Shown here piece after piece: positions 19,087 to 28,460 of a DNA stretch of 64,000 nt. The notes below the pieces were generated by a model, which did no database searches, was not told where the DNA came from, and saw only the letters and a program-made list of their open reading frames with translations. Each line of letters starts with the position of its first letter. Position 1 is the first letter of the stretch. The position numbers and the translations under genes are program-made. Source of the DNA: Actinokineospora alba (GTDB lineage: Bacteria > Actinomycetota > Actinomycetes > Mycobacteriales > Pseudonocardiaceae); the NCBI RefSeq assembly GCF_004362515.1, contig NZ_SNXU01000001.1, forward strand, positions 620,001 to 684,000, written 5' to 3'.

Positions 19087-20115
19087 GGCTTCCCGCCGAA
19101 GCTCCAGGGCTATGTCGATGAGTTGGTCCTCCTGCCCACCGACCAGCTTGCGTTCTCCGGCGCGCACCAAGATCTGCGCGCCGGAGACGCCGTAGCGCTC
19201 CGCTTGGCGGTAGGCGTGGCGCAGGAAGCTGGAGTAGACACCCGCGTAGCCCATCATCAGGGCCATCCGGTCGAGCAGGCACTCCTGGGGCATGGCTGGG
19301 CGCACGACGTCCTCGGCGGCGTCGACTATCGCGAAGAAGTCGACGTCGGTGCGGATGCCGAGTTTGTCGCACACCCCGACGAACGCCTCCACCGGCGTGT
19401 TTCCCGCTCCCGCACCGAATCGGCGGGTGCTGCCGTCGATCTGGACCGCACCGGCACGGGCGGCGGCGATGGAATTCGCGACGCCCAGGCCGAGGTTTTC
19501 GTGGCCGTGGAAGCCGACCTGCGCGTCGGTGCCAAGTTCTGTGACGAGCGCGGCCACCCTGTCCGCGACCTGTTCGAGCACCAGGGCGCCCGCCGAGTCG
19601 ACGACGTAGACGCACTGGCAGCCCGCGTCGGCCATGATCCTTGCCTGCTTTGCCAATGCTTCCGGCGGTTGCGAGTGGGCCATCATCAGGAAGCCCACGG
19701 TCTCCAGTCCCCGCTCACGCGCCAAACCGAAGTGCTGCACCGAGATGTCCGCCTCCGTGCAGTGGGTGGCGATCCGGCAGATCGACGCGCCGTTGTCCTG
19801 GGCGATCAGGATGTCGTCCTTCACCCCGACGCCGGGGAGCATCAGGAAGGCGATCTTGGCGCGCTTGGCCGTGTCCACCGCGACCTTGATGAGGTCCTGT
19901 TCCGGGGTGGTCGAGAAGCCGTAGTTGAACGACGAGCCTCCCAGCCCGTCGCCGTGCGCGACCTCGATGACCGGCACACCCGCTCCATCGATGGCGGACA
20001 CCATCGCGCGGGCCTCATCGAGGGTGAACTTGTGCCGCTTGTGGTGCGAGCCGTCGCGCAGCGAGGTGTCGGTGACGCGGACGTCGAGGGAGTCGGAAAA
20101 GGTGATGGGCAGCAA
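19081..20115 (-). CDS. hsaF: 4-hydroxy-2-oxoacid aldolase HsaF
   Basis: 344 residues, DRE-TIM metallo-aldolase: N-terminal [15 protein letters not shown], and the metal-binding HGHENLG in the barrel. It splits 4-hydroxy-2-oxohexanoate into pyruvate and propanal, channelled to HsaG. The start is a TTG (20115) with GAGGGG 9 bp upstream, the spacing seen for coupled genes. Last gene of the leftward hsaE-hsaG-hsaF set. Confidence 0.93.
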   Translation of the reverse strand: MLPITFSDSLDVRVTDTSLRDGSHHKRHKFTLDEARAMVSAIDGAGVPVIEVAHGDGLGGSSFNYGFSTTPEQDLIKVAVDTAKRAKIAFLMLPGVGVKDDILIAQDNGASICRIATHCTEADISVQHFGLARERGLETVGFLMMAHSQPPEALAKQARIMADAGCQCVYVVDSAGALVLEQVADRVAALVTELGTDAQVGFHGHENLGLGVANSIAAARAGAVQIDGSTRRFGAGAGNTPVEAFVGVCDKLGIRTDVDFFAIVDAAEDVVRPAMPQECLLDRMALMMGYAGVYSSFLRHAYRQAERYGVSGAQILVRAGERKLVGGQEDQLIDIALELRREAS

Positions 20116-20119
20116 CGGT

Positions 20120-21004
20120 CTAGTCCCCTCGCGTGGCTAGCAGTTCGCCGACGCGGGTGGCGGCGGCGGTCATGATGTCGAGGTTCCCGGCGTAGGGCGG
20201 GAGGAAGTCCCCGGCACCCTCGACTTCGACGAAGACGGTGACCCTGGCTGGTCCGCCGTCGTCGGTCGGGTCGAACTGGGGGTCGGACAGCAGCCGGTAG
20301 CCGGGCACGTAGGTGGCGACCTCGGCGACCATGTCGTGCACCGACTGGGCGATCTTGTCGGTGTCGGCGTCCTCGGGGATGGCGCAGAAGATGGTGTCGC
20401 GCATGACCATCGGCGGGTCGGAGGGATTGAGCACGATGATCGCCTTGCCGCGTTCGGCGCCGCCGACCACCTCGATGCCGCGGCTGGTGGTGCGGGTGAA
20501 CTCGTCGATGTTGGCCCTGGTGCCCGGACCGGCCGACGCGGAGGAGACGGTGGCGACGATTTCCGCGTAGGACACGGGAACCACGCGGGACACGGCGGCG
20601 ACGATCGGGATGGTGGCCTGTCCGCCGCAGGTGATCAGGTTGACGTTGCCCGCGTCGCGGTGCTCCCCCAGGTTGACCGGCGGCACGACGTACGGGCCGA
20701 TCGCGGCGGGGGTCAGGTCGACCACCGGGATACCCGCCTCGGCGAAGCGCGGCGCGTTCGCCCGGTGCACATACGCCGACGTGGCCTCGAAGATGAGGTC
20801 CGGCAGGGGGTCCTGGGCGAGCAGCCAGTCGACGCCCTCGGCGCTGGCCTCGACACCGAGGTCGCGCGCGCGGGCCAGGCCCTCGCTCGCCGGGTCGACG
20901 CCGATCATCCAGCGCGGCTCGATCACCGGGGAGCGCAGGAGCTTGTAAAGCAGGTCGGTGCCGATGTTGCCGGACCCGACGATCGCGGCGGTCGTCTTGC
21001 TCAC
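20120..21004 (-). CDS. hsaG: Acylating aldehyde dehydrogenase HsaG
   Basis: 294 residues. The NAD-binding [10 protein letters not shown] at residues 9-18 and catalytic Cys126 in [10 protein letters not shown] are present. It converts propanal (or acetaldehyde) to the acyl-CoA using NAD and CoA, in complex with HsaF. GTG start at 21004 overlaps the hsaE stop (GTGA); an upstream ATG in frame would lie well inside hsaE and is rejected. Confidence 0.93.
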   Translation of the reverse strand: MSKTTAAIVGSGNIGTDLLYKLLRSPVIEPRWMIGVDPASEGLARARDLGVEASAEGVDWLLAQDPLPDLIFEATSAYVHRANAPRFAEAGIPVVDLTPAAIGPYVVPPVNLGEHRDAGNVNLITCGGQATIPIVAAVSRVVPVSYAEIVATVSSASAGPGTRANIDEFTRTTSRGIEVVGGAERGKAIIVLNPSDPPMVMRDTIFCAIPEDADTDKIAQSVHDMVAEVATYVPGYRLLSDPQFDPTDDGGPARVTVFVEVEGAGDFLPPYAGNLDIMTAAATRVGELLATRGD

Positions 21005-21789
21005 TGGGCACTCCGTCCGAAGTGGAGGGATACGTCGCCGAGTCCGGCGAAGGCGGCGACGAACGTGTCGCCGGGTCGCGCGTCGATCGCGCGGGTGCAG
21101 GAGCCGGGCAGGACCACGTGGCCCGCCTTGAGCCGGACGCCGAAGGACGCGACCTTGCGCGCCAGCCAAGCGACCGCGACGACCGGGTCGCCGAGGACCG
21201 CGTCCGACCTGCCCGCCGCGACATCCTCGCCGTTTCGGGTCAGCACGGCGTCGATGCCTTTGGTGTCCACCTCACTGGGGCGGACCCGGGCGTCGCCGAG
21301 GACGAAGCCCGCGGAGGACGCGTTGTCGGCGATGGTGTCCGCGATGCTGATCTTCCAGTCGAGGATCCGGCTGTCGATCAGCTCGATGCTGGGGACCAAA
21401 GCCTCGGTGCGTTCCAGGACGTCGGCCTCCGTGCAGTCCTCGCCGGGAAGGTCGTCACCGAGGATGAAGCCGACCTCGACCTCCACCCGGGGATAGCAGT
21501 AGCGACCGGCGTCGACCGGGGTTCGCTGGTCAAGACGCATGTCGGCGAGCAGGTGACCGTAGTCGGGCTCGTCGACGCCCATCATCTGCTGCATCGCCGC
21601 CGACGACAGCCCGACCTTGTGGCCGACCACCGCCGCCGTGCGCCGCCGGATGTTGATCAGCTGGATCTCGTAGGCATCGGCGGGGTCGAGCTCGGGGTAG
21701 GCCAGGACCAGCGGGTCGATCGGCGCCCGCCCGGTCTCGGCGGCCCGCAGCAGGTCCGCCAGCTGGGTGCGTTCGTCAGCCGTGAGCAA
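21001..21789 (-). CDS. hsaE: 2-hydroxypentadienoate hydratase HsaE
   Basis: 262 residues, hydratase/decarboxylase family (MhpD-like) with [23 protein letters not shown] and SIELIDSRI blocks. It hydrates 2-hydroxyhexa-2,4-dienoate from the A/B rings. The start is a TTG at 21789, with GGGAG 7 bp upstream; the coding frame overlaps the end of the flavoprotein gene by 14 bp. The resulting length matches that of known HsaE proteins. Confidence 0.92.
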   Translation of the reverse strand: MLTADERTQLADLLRAAETGRAPIDPLVLAYPELDPADAYEIQLINIRRRTAAVVGHKVGLSSAAMQQMMGVDEPDYGHLLADMRLDQRTPVDAGRYCYPRVEVEVGFILGDDLPGEDCTEADVLERTEALVPSIELIDSRILDWKISIADTIADNASSAGFVLGDARVRPSEVDTKGIDAVLTRNGEDVAAGRSDAVLGDPVVAVAWLARKVASFGVRLKAGHVVLPGSCTRAIDARPGDTFVAAFAGLGDVSLHFGRSAQ

Positions 21790-23353
21790 GGGAATCTCCC
21801 ATCGGGACAGCGAGGGACTGGCCGGCGCGGCGGCCGGAGAACACGCAGTCGGCGAGCGAGAGCCCGCTGACGTAGGACTCGGAGCAGAGGCCGACCGCCG
21901 ACCGGCCCGCGGCGTACAGCCCGGCAACGGTCCCGCCGTCCTCGCGCAGGACTTGGCCGGTGGTCTCGTCGACGCGCAGGCCGCCGAGGGTGAGCATCGG
22001 GCAGGGGTAGCCGATCGAGGGTCGGATGGAGACATCGATCAGCGAGAAGGGTCCGGTGGTGAGCGGCCGGACCAGGTCGGCGGGCTTGCCAAGCGGGTCG
22101 GTCTCGGCGGCGTTGTAGGCGGCGAGGGTGCGGGCGAGGCCGTCAGCGTCGACACCGGCTTCGCGTGCGGCCTCGGAGAGAGTCTTTCCGCGCACCCGCG
22201 CGACTTTCAGCAGGTAGCGGACCTGCAGGTACTGGAACCACAGCGACTGCGAGCGGGCCTGGGCGCGAGCGGCGCGCACGCCTTGCTCGTCGATCAGCAA
22301 CCAGCCTTTGCCGCCGTGTCGGGTGATCAGCTCGTGGCCGATGGCCGCGCCATACCGCGACTCATCGCAGATCCGGTCGCCGCGCTCGTTCACCAGGACG
22401 CCTTCGAGGAGCGCCGAGGGCGGGGTGATGAACCGCCACGCCGACACCTTGTCCATCGCCCCGACCGCGCCGCCAACCGACTGGCCGAGGCGAATGCCCG
22501 AGCCGTCGTCGCCCGACGTGCCGAGCGGCAGGCCGCCGCGGTACGCGGGTGCGTGTTCGCGCAGCATCTCCCGGTTGGCGACGAAGCCGCCCGCCGCGAT
22601 GACCACGCCCCGGCGAGCGGCGATGGTGACGGTCTTGCCGTGCCGCCGCTCGATCCGCTCGGCCCGCGTGGTCAGCGCCCGGCGCAGGGCCGGGACGTAG
22701 AGGCCGGGTTTGGCCGCGTACCTGCCGAGCAGCCGATACCTGAACCGCGCCCACCGGGATGCCTCGGCGAGCGTGCGGCATTCGACACCGGTGACCCGGC
22801 CGTCCTCGCTGGTCAGCGCGGTCACCCGAGTCTGCGGCAGGACCCGCGCCCCGGCGCGCGTAGCCGATTCCGCGAGGCGCGAGTAAAGGAGCTTTCCGGA
22901 AGTCCCGGAGCCCTTCGCGCGGTGGCCGCGGGGTGCGGGGTCGGGGCTGAGGGAGCGCTCGCTGCCGGAGTAGTAGAGGTAGTAGTCGTTCGTCGGGTAG
23001 GAGGTCTTGGTCGGGCACACGCTGCCCTCGAACGGGACCCCCTGCTCCTTGAGCCACTCGATCGACTCGGCCGAGCCGTCGACGAACGCGCGCAGGGTGG
23101 CCGGGGTGACCGCGTCGCCGACTTCGAGCCGCAGGTACGCCGCCATGGCCTCCGCGGTGTCGGTGACGCCCGCCTCCCGCTGGACCGACGTCCCGCCTCC
23201 CGCGTAGACCACGCCCCCGCTGGCCGCGGTCGCGCCCCCGCCGCCGAAGCGGTCGAGCACGAGCACGTCAGCGCCCCCGGCGGCGGCTTCGATGGCCGCG
23301 CAGGCCCCGGCGGCACCGAACCCGATGACCACGACATCGGCCGACTCTTGCAA
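21776..23353 (-). CDS. FAD-dependent dehydrogenase, KstD/fumarate-reductase family (second copy)
   Basis: 525 residues. Dinucleotide-binding VVVIGFGAAGACAAIEA at the N-terminus, GGVVIAAGGF in mid-protein, and a C-terminal GLYAAGRSAVGLCSESYVSG segment are typical of flavoproteins related to 3-ketosteroid dehydrogenases. The C-terminal motif differs from that of true KstD (no GPG.TLGPAM). TTG 23353 is chosen because AGGAGG lies 6 bp upstream; earlier codons would cross the KstR box. It heads the operon with hsaE-hsaG-hsaF. Possible roles are a delta4(5alpha)-dehydrogenase or KstD with another substrate range. Confidence 0.75.
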   Translation of the reverse strand: MQESADVVVIGFGAAGACAAIEAAAGGADVLVLDRFGGGGATAASGGVVYAGGGTSVQREAGVTDTAEAMAAYLRLEVGDAVTPATLRAFVDGSAESIEWLKEQGVPFEGSVCPTKTSYPTNDYYLYYSGSERSLSPDPAPRGHRAKGSGTSGKLLYSRLAESATRAGARVLPQTRVTALTSEDGRVTGVECRTLAEASRWARFRYRLLGRYAAKPGLYVPALRRALTTRAERIERRHGKTVTIAARRGVVIAAGGFVANREMLREHAPAYRGGLPLGTSGDDGSGIRLGQSVGGAVGAMDKVSAWRFITPPSALLEGVLVNERGDRICDESRYGAAIGHELITRHGGKGWLLIDEQGVRAARAQARSQSLWFQYLQVRYLLKVARVRGKTLSEAAREAGVDADGLARTLAAYNAAETDPLGKPADLVRPLTTGPFSLIDVSIRPSIGYPCPMLTLGGLRVDETTGQVLREDGGTVAGLYAAGRSAVGLCSESYVSGLSLADCVFSGRRAGQSLAVPMGDSLAHG

Positions 23354-23404
23354 CTCGTTCCTCCTGCGAATCCGCAGTTCCCGTAGCGCTCGACGGAACA
23401 GAAC

Positions 23405-23418
23405 TATAACCTGTTCTA
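23405..23418. promoter_or_regulatory. KstR box, perfect, between the two flavoprotein genes
   Basis: TATAACCTGTTCTA matches TnnAACnnGTTnnA at all fixed positions. It lies in the 101-bp gap between the divergent starts at 23353 and 23455 and can control both the flavoprotein-hsaEGF and the kstD-kshA-kshB operons. Confidence 0.85.
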
Positions 23419-23454
23419 GTATTGTGCGGAACGGTGAGACGACCGGAGGTGGAC

Positions 23455-25170
23455 ATGCCCGACGCGACCGACCTCGATGCCGACTGCGACATCGACCACG
23501 ACACCGCCTATGACGTCGTGGTGGTCGGCAGCGGGGCAGCGGGCATGACCGCGGCACTCGCCGCGGCCCGGCGCGGGCTGCGGACGGTGCTGGTCGAGAA
23601 GGCCGCGACCTACGGCGGCTCGACGGCCAGGTCCGGCGGCGGGGTGTGGGTGCCGAACAACCCGGCCCTGCTCGCCGCGGGGGTGCCCGACAGCCCGGAG
23701 CAGGCACGGGACTACCTCGCGCACATCGTCGGCGACGTGGTCCCCGAGGATCGGCGGCAGGCCTTCCTCGACAATGGGCCCGCCGTGGTGTCCTTCGTGC
23801 TGGCGAACACGCCGCTGGAGCTGGCCTGGGTGCCGGGCTATTCCGACTACTACCCCGAGGCGCCCGGCGGACTGCCCGGTGGCCGGTCGGTGGAGCCGAA
23901 GCCGTTGGACGCCAAGCTGCTCGGCGCCGACCGCGCGCGACTCAACCCGCCGTACCTCAAGGCGCCCACGGGGATGGCGATCACCCAGGCCGACTACAAG
24001 TGGATGAACCTGATGGCCCGGCACCCGCGCGGACTGCTGCGGACGATGCGGGTCGCGGGCAGGCGGATGCTGTCGCTGCTGCGCCGGCGCGAGATGCTGA
24101 CCATGGGGCAAGCGCTTTCGGCCGGTCTTCGGGTCGGCCTGAGCCGGGCCGGTGTGCCACTGCTGCTGGAGACACCGTTGGTCGACCTGTGCGTCGAGGA
24201 CGGCCGGGTCACGGGTGTCGAAGTCGCGCGCGGCGAGGAGAAAGTCGTGCTGCGGGCCCGGCACGGCGTGGTGCTGACGTCGGGTGGGTTCGAGCGCAAC
24301 GAGCGGATGCGCAAGGAGTACCAGCGCGAGCCGATCACGGCGGACTGGACCGTGGGCGCGGTGGAGAACACCGGCGACGGCATCGAAGCGGGCCTGCGCG
24401 CGGGCGCGGCGGTCGACCTGATGGACGACGCGTGGTGGGGTCCGTCGATCGAACTGCCGCGCGGGCCGTACTTCTGCCTCGCCGAGCGGACGCTGCCGGG
24501 CTGCGTCCTGGTGAACCAGGCCGGAGAGCGGTTCGTCAACGAGGCCTCGCCCTACGTCGACGCCGTGCACGCGATGTATGACGGCCACACCGAGGACAAG
24601 CCGCACATCCCGGCGTGGCTGATCCTGGACCAGCGCTACCGCAACCGGTACGTCTTCGCCGGACTCGGCCCCCGCCAACCGCTCCCCGGCAAGTGGTTCA
24701 AGTCCGGTGCCCTGCACAAGGCCGCCACACTGGGCGAGCTGGCCAAGCGGATCGACGTCCCGACGGATGCGTTGGTGTCCACTGTGGAGCGGTTCAACGG
24801 CTTCGCCAGGACCGGGCGGGACGAGGACTTCCAGCGCGGCGAGAGCGCCTACGACCGCTATTACGGCGATCCGCGCAACAAACCCAACCCGTGCCTGGGC
24901 CCGGTGGACAAGGCGCCGTTCTACGCGGTGCGCATCGTTCCCGGCGACCTGGGCACCAAGGGCGGGCTGCGCACCGACACCCACGCCCGGGTCCTGCGCG
25001 GGGACGGCACGGCGATCCCGGGGTTGTACGCGGCGGGCAACGCGAGCGCGGCCGTCATGGGCCACACGTACGCGGGGCCGGGCGCGACGCTCGGTCCCGC
25101 CATGGTTTTCGGCTACCTGGCGGCGCAGGATATCGCCGACCGGGCAGGTACCACTGGAGGAACGCGATGA
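23455..25170 (+). CDS. kstD: 3-ketosteroid delta1-dehydrogenase KstD
   Basis: 571 residues. The FAD-binding VVVVGSGAAGMTAALAA follows a 20-residue acidic N-terminus. The C-terminal block YAAGNASAAVMGHTYAGPG and TLGPAMVFGYLAAQDIA is the KstD signature, and DLGTKGGL is conserved. It introduces the 1,2-double bond into ring A, which together with KshA/KshB 9alpha-hydroxylation opens ring B. ATG 23455 has GGAGGT upstream. The stop overlaps kshA (ATGA). Confidence 0.93.
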   Translation: MPDATDLDADCDIDHDTAYDVVVVGSGAAGMTAALAAARRGLRTVLVEKAATYGGSTARSGGGVWVPNNPALLAAGVPDSPEQARDYLAHIVGDVVPEDRRQAFLDNGPAVVSFVLANTPLELAWVPGYSDYYPEAPGGLPGGRSVEPKPLDAKLLGADRARLNPPYLKAPTGMAITQADYKWMNLMARHPRGLLRTMRVAGRRMLSLLRRREMLTMGQALSAGLRVGLSRAGVPLLLETPLVDLCVEDGRVTGVEVARGEEKVVLRARHGVVLTSGGFERNERMRKEYQREPITADWTVGAVENTGDGIEAGLRAGAAVDLMDDAWWGPSIELPRGPYFCLAERTLPGCVLVNQAGERFVNEASPYVDAVHAMYDGHTEDKPHIPAWLILDQRYRNRYVFAGLGPRQPLPGKWFKSGALHKAATLGELAKRIDVPTDALVSTVERFNGFARTGRDEDFQRGESAYDRYYGDPRNKPNPCLGPVDKAPFYAVRIVPGDLGTKGGLRTDTHARVLRGDGTAIPGLYAAGNASAAVMGHTYAGPGATLGPAMVFGYLAAQDIADRAGTTGGTR

Positions 25171-26303
25171 CGCAGGCCGAACAGCCCGTCCGGACCATCG
25201 ACGTGGGCGCCCCGCCCGCGCGCTTCGCCCGCGGCTGGCACTGCCTCGGCCTGGCCGAGTCGTTCCGCGACGGCAAGCCGCACGCGATCGAGGCCTTCGG
25301 CACCAAGCTCGTGGTGTTCGCCGCCGAGGACGGCACGCTGAACGTGCTCGACGGCTACTGCAGGCACATGGGCGGCGACCTCACCCAGGGCACGGTCAAG
25401 GGCGACAACATCGCCTGCCCGTTCCACGACTGGCGCTGGGCGGGCAACGGCAAGTGCGCCGCGATTCCTTACGCCAAGCGGATTCCGCTGCGCGCCCGGA
25501 CCCGGTCGTGGCTGACCCAGGAGCAGAACGGGCAGCTGTTCGTCTGGAACGACCCGGAAGGGAACCCGCCGCCGGAGAACGTCGTCATCCCGAAGATCGA
25601 TGGCGCGTTCTCCGACGAGTGGAGCAACTGGACCTGGGACAGCGTGCGGATCGACGGCGCGAACTGCCGGGAGATCATCGACAACATGGTCGACATGGCG
25701 CACTTCTTCTACATCCACTTCGCCTTCCCGACCTTCTTCAAGAACATCTTCGAAGGCCACATCGCCACCCAGTACTTGAACTCGCGCGGCAGGCCGGACG
25801 TGCACTCGAAGTCCAACTACGCCTCGGAGGATCTCGCGCTGCGCTCGGAGGCGTCGTACTACGGGCCGTCGTACATGATCAATTACCTGTGGAACGACTA
25901 CAAGGGCACGGTGATCGAGACCGTGCTGATCAACTGCCACTACCCGGTCAGCGAGAACTCGTTCGTGCTGCAGTGGGGGGTGATCGTCAAGCGGCTGCCG
26001 GGCGTCTCACCGGAGGACGCCGACCGGATCGCGGGCAAGTTCGCGAAGAGCTTCAGCGTCGGGTTCCTGCAGGACGTGGAGATCTGGCGGAACAAGACCC
26101 GCATCGACAACCCGCTGCTGTGCGAGGAGGACGGCCCGGTCTACCAGCTTCGCCGCTGGTACGAGCAGTTCTACGTCGACGCCGCCGAGGTCAGCGACGA
26201 CATGACCAGGCGCTTCGAGTTCGAAGTGGACACCACCAGGGCGAACGAGGTGTGGGCCAAGGAGGTCGCCGAGAACCTGGCGGCTCGCGAGACCACGGAG
26301 TAA
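25167..26303 (+). CDS. kshA: 3-ketosteroid 9alpha-hydroxylase, oxygenase KshA
   Basis: 378 residues, Rieske non-haem iron oxygenase. Rieske cluster ligands are Cys65, His67, Cys84 and His87 (CRHMGG...CPFHDW). The mononuclear iron site is formed by His179 and His184 (MAHFFYIH) and probably Asp303 (LQDVEIW). It hydroxylates C9 of steroid dienes, triggering ring B opening. GGAGG at 25156-25160 precedes the ATG, which overlaps the kstD stop. Confidence 0.95.
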   Translation: MTQAEQPVRTIDVGAPPARFARGWHCLGLAESFRDGKPHAIEAFGTKLVVFAAEDGTLNVLDGYCRHMGGDLTQGTVKGDNIACPFHDWRWAGNGKCAAIPYAKRIPLRARTRSWLTQEQNGQLFVWNDPEGNPPPENVVIPKIDGAFSDEWSNWTWDSVRIDGANCREIIDNMVDMAHFFYIHFAFPTFFKNIFEGHIATQYLNSRGRPDVHSKSNYASEDLALRSEASYYGPSYMINYLWNDYKGTVIETVLINCHYPVSENSFVLQWGVIVKRLPGVSPEDADRIAGKFAKSFSVGFLQDVEIWRNKTRIDNPLLCEEDGPVYQLRRWYEQFYVDAAEVSDDMTRRFEFEVDTTRANEVWAKEVAENLAARETTE

Positions 26304-26566
26304 TGGTGTCCGAGCGGCGGGAGTTCCTGGAGGGCGGCTTGGCGCCGCTGGCCTGCGACCGGTGTGGGACACGGGTGCTGGTCAAAAAGAACAGCGCCCG
26401 GCACACCAGTGTCCAGTGGACGACCGACCCCGCCGCGACCTGCCCGGAGTTCGCCGAGGCCGTGGCGGGCGGCGCGGTGAGCGCCTTGGTCGACACCTGT
26501 TGGACCCTGCACGCGACGATCGAGCGCGCGGCCCGCGACGGAGAGCTGGAGGTGCCCGGTGAGTGA
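26303..26566 (+). CDS. Small Cys4 protein in the kshA-kshB operon
   Basis: 87 residues, function unknown. Four cysteines (Cys18-x2-Cys21, Cys47, Cys66) and His34 could bind zinc or an Fe-S cluster. The middle reads KKNSARHTSVQWT. The start shares a base with the kshA stop (TAATG), and its end overlaps kshB by 8 bp, so it is translated between the oxygenase and its reductase. Possible roles are an assembly factor, an electron-transfer adaptor or a regulator of the KshAB system. The codon pattern is the same as its neighbours, which supports a real gene. Confidence 0.8.
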   Translation: MVSERREFLEGGLAPLACDRCGTRVLVKKNSARHTSVQWTTDPAATCPEFAEAVAGGAVSALVDTCWTLHATIERAARDGELEVPGE

Positions 26567-27575
26567 GCTGACCTCCCACCTGCTCACGGTGGCGGCGGTG
26601 GTCGAGGAGACCGCCGACGCCCGGTCGATCGTCTTCGACGCCGACTTCCCCTACGCCCCGGGCCAATTCCTCACCCTGCGGGTGCCCAGCGACCAGTGCG
26701 GCTCGGTCGCCCGGTGCTACTCGCTGTCGAGTTCCCCGTATGAGGGCGGCAAACCGCAGGTCACGGTGAAGCGCACCGCGGACGGGTACGCGTCGAACTG
26801 GGTGTGCGACAACGTCTCCGCGGGCTCGACGATCGAAGTGCTTCCCCCGTCGGGCATCTTCACCCCGAAGTCACTGGACGCCGACCTGCTGCTGTTCGCG
26901 GGTGGCAGCGGAATCACCCCGGTCATGTCGATCCTGAAGTCCGCCCTGGCAGCGGGTTCCGGCCGAATCGTGCTGATCTACGCCAACCGCGACGAGTCCT
27001 CGGTGATCTTCGCCCGCGAGCTGCGGGAGCTGGCGGACAAGCACCCCGAGCGGCTGACGGTGATCCACTGGCTGGAGAGCGTGCAAGGCTTGCCCAGCGT
27101 GGCCCAGCTCCTTACCCTGGCCCGCCCGTTCGCGACCTACGAGGCCTTCACCTGCGGACCCGCGCCGTTCATGAAGGCCGTCACCGAAGCGCTGAAGACG
27201 CTGGGCTTCCCCCGCGAACGCCGCCACCTGGAACGGTTCGCCTCCCTGGGCGCGAACCCGTTCGACCAGGCCGTGACCGCCGCCCCCGATCCGGACGGCG
27301 AGAAGGCGGTCGTCGAACTGGAGCTGGACGGCAGACGCCACACCGTCGACTGGCCGGTCACCAGCAAACTCCTGGACGTCCTGCTCGACAAGGGCCTGCC
27401 CGCGCCGTACTCCTGCCGGGAAGGCGCGTGCAGCGCTTGCGCGTACCGGCTGGTGTCGGGTGAGGTGAAGCTGCTGAACAACGAGGTGCTGGACCAGGAA
27501 GACCTCGACGAGGGCATCCGTCTCGCCTGCCAGTCGGTGCCGGTGACCTCGAAGGTCGAGATCAGCTACGAATGA
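26559..27575 (+). CDS. kshB: 3-ketosteroid 9alpha-hydroxylase, reductase KshB
   Basis: 338 residues. FAD domain (1-105; RCYSLSSSP at 52-60), NAD domain (106-230; GGSGITPVMSIL at 115-126) and C-terminal plant-type [2Fe-2S] domain (250-338) with Cys286, Cys291, Cys294 and Cys324 (CREGACSAC...LAC). It passes electrons from NADH to KshA. GTG 26559 overlaps the small Cys4 gene. Confidence 0.95.
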   Translation: MSELTSHLLTVAAVVEETADARSIVFDADFPYAPGQFLTLRVPSDQCGSVARCYSLSSSPYEGGKPQVTVKRTADGYASNWVCDNVSAGSTIEVLPPSGIFTPKSLDADLLLFAGGSGITPVMSILKSALAAGSGRIVLIYANRDESSVIFARELRELADKHPERLTVIHWLESVQGLPSVAQLLTLARPFATYEAFTCGPAPFMKAVTEALKTLGFPRERRHLERFASLGANPFDQAVTAAPDPDGEKAVVELELDGRRHTVDWPVTSKLLDVLLDKGLPAPYSCREGACSACAYRLVSGEVKLLNNEVLDQEDLDEGIRLACQSVPVTSKVEISYE

Positions 27576-27584
27576 GGGTGTCGC

Positions 27585-28460
27585 ATGCCAATTGACCCCA
27601 AGGTCGCGATCGGGGCGGAACTGCCCGGGACGTCCTTCACCTGGACGGCCTCGGATGTCCTGCTGTACCACCTGGCCCTCGGCGCGGGTGCCGACCCGAC
27701 GTCGCCTCGGGAACTCCGGTACGCGCTTGAGGACGACCTCCGAGTGCTCCCCACGTTCGGTGTCGTGGCGCCGAGCCTGCGGGTGTTCGAGCCGCCGTCC
27801 GTGTCGTTTCCGGGTATCTCGGTCGACTTGGCGAAGGTGCTGCACGGCAGCCAGGGGATCACCGTGCACGGGCCGATCCCGGCCGACGGCAAGGCCCGGA
27901 TCGACTCGCGGATCGTCGAGGTGTGGGACAAAGGAAAGGCGGCCGTGATCGTCCAGGAGGCGACCGCGACCAGCCCGGAGGGCGTGCTGCTGTGGACGAC
28001 CCGTTCCAGCATCTTCGCCCGGGGTGAGGGCGGGTTCGGCGGCGAACGCGGGCCCGCCACCGTCGCGTTCGAGCCCTCTCGGGAGCCCGATTTGGTGATC
28101 GACACGCCAACCCTTCCGCAGCAGGCGCTGCTGTACCGGCTGTGCGGGGACCGCAATCCCCTGCACGCGAGCCCGGAGTTCGCCGCCGCGGCGGGCTTTC
28201 CCGCACCGATCCTGCATGGGCTGTGCACGTACGGGATCGTGGCGAAGGCGATCACGGACGCCGCGCTCGACGGCGACGCCACCCGCGTGCGGTCCTTCGA
28301 GGCGCGGTTCGCCGGTGTGGTCTATCCGGGCGAGACACTGCGGACGTCGATGTGGGCGGACGGCGACAAGATCCACGCGACCTCTGTCGTGGCTTCCCGC
28401 GACGACACTCCGGTCCTGAGCGGGATCACGCTGGCGGCGACAGAATCAGCGCGCTGGTAG
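27585..28460 (+). CDS. hsd4B: MaoC-like enoyl-CoA hydratase Hsd4B
   Basis: 291 residues, two hot-dog domains (N-terminal about 1-150, C-terminal MaoC domain about 160-291). The hydratase motif is seen as GDRNPLHASPEFAAAAGFPAPILHGLC, with Asp and His of the R-specific hydratase catalytic pair. In mycobacteria Hsd4B lies beside kstD and hydrates steroid side-chain enoyl-CoAs. It is 9 bp after kshB, the last gene of the kstD operon. Its last 35 bp overlap the convergent ltp2. Confidence 0.85.
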   Translation: MPIDPKVAIGAELPGTSFTWTASDVLLYHLALGAGADPTSPRELRYALEDDLRVLPTFGVVAPSLRVFEPPSVSFPGISVDLAKVLHGSQGITVHGPIPADGKARIDSRIVEVWDKGKAAVIVQEATATSPEGVLLWTTRSSIFARGEGGFGGERGPATVAFEPSREPDLVIDTPTLPQQALLYRLCGDRNPLHASPEFAAAAGFPAPILHGLCTYGIVAKAITDAALDGDATRVRSFEARFAGVVYPGETLRTSMWADGDKIHATSVVASRDDTPVLSGITLAATESARW

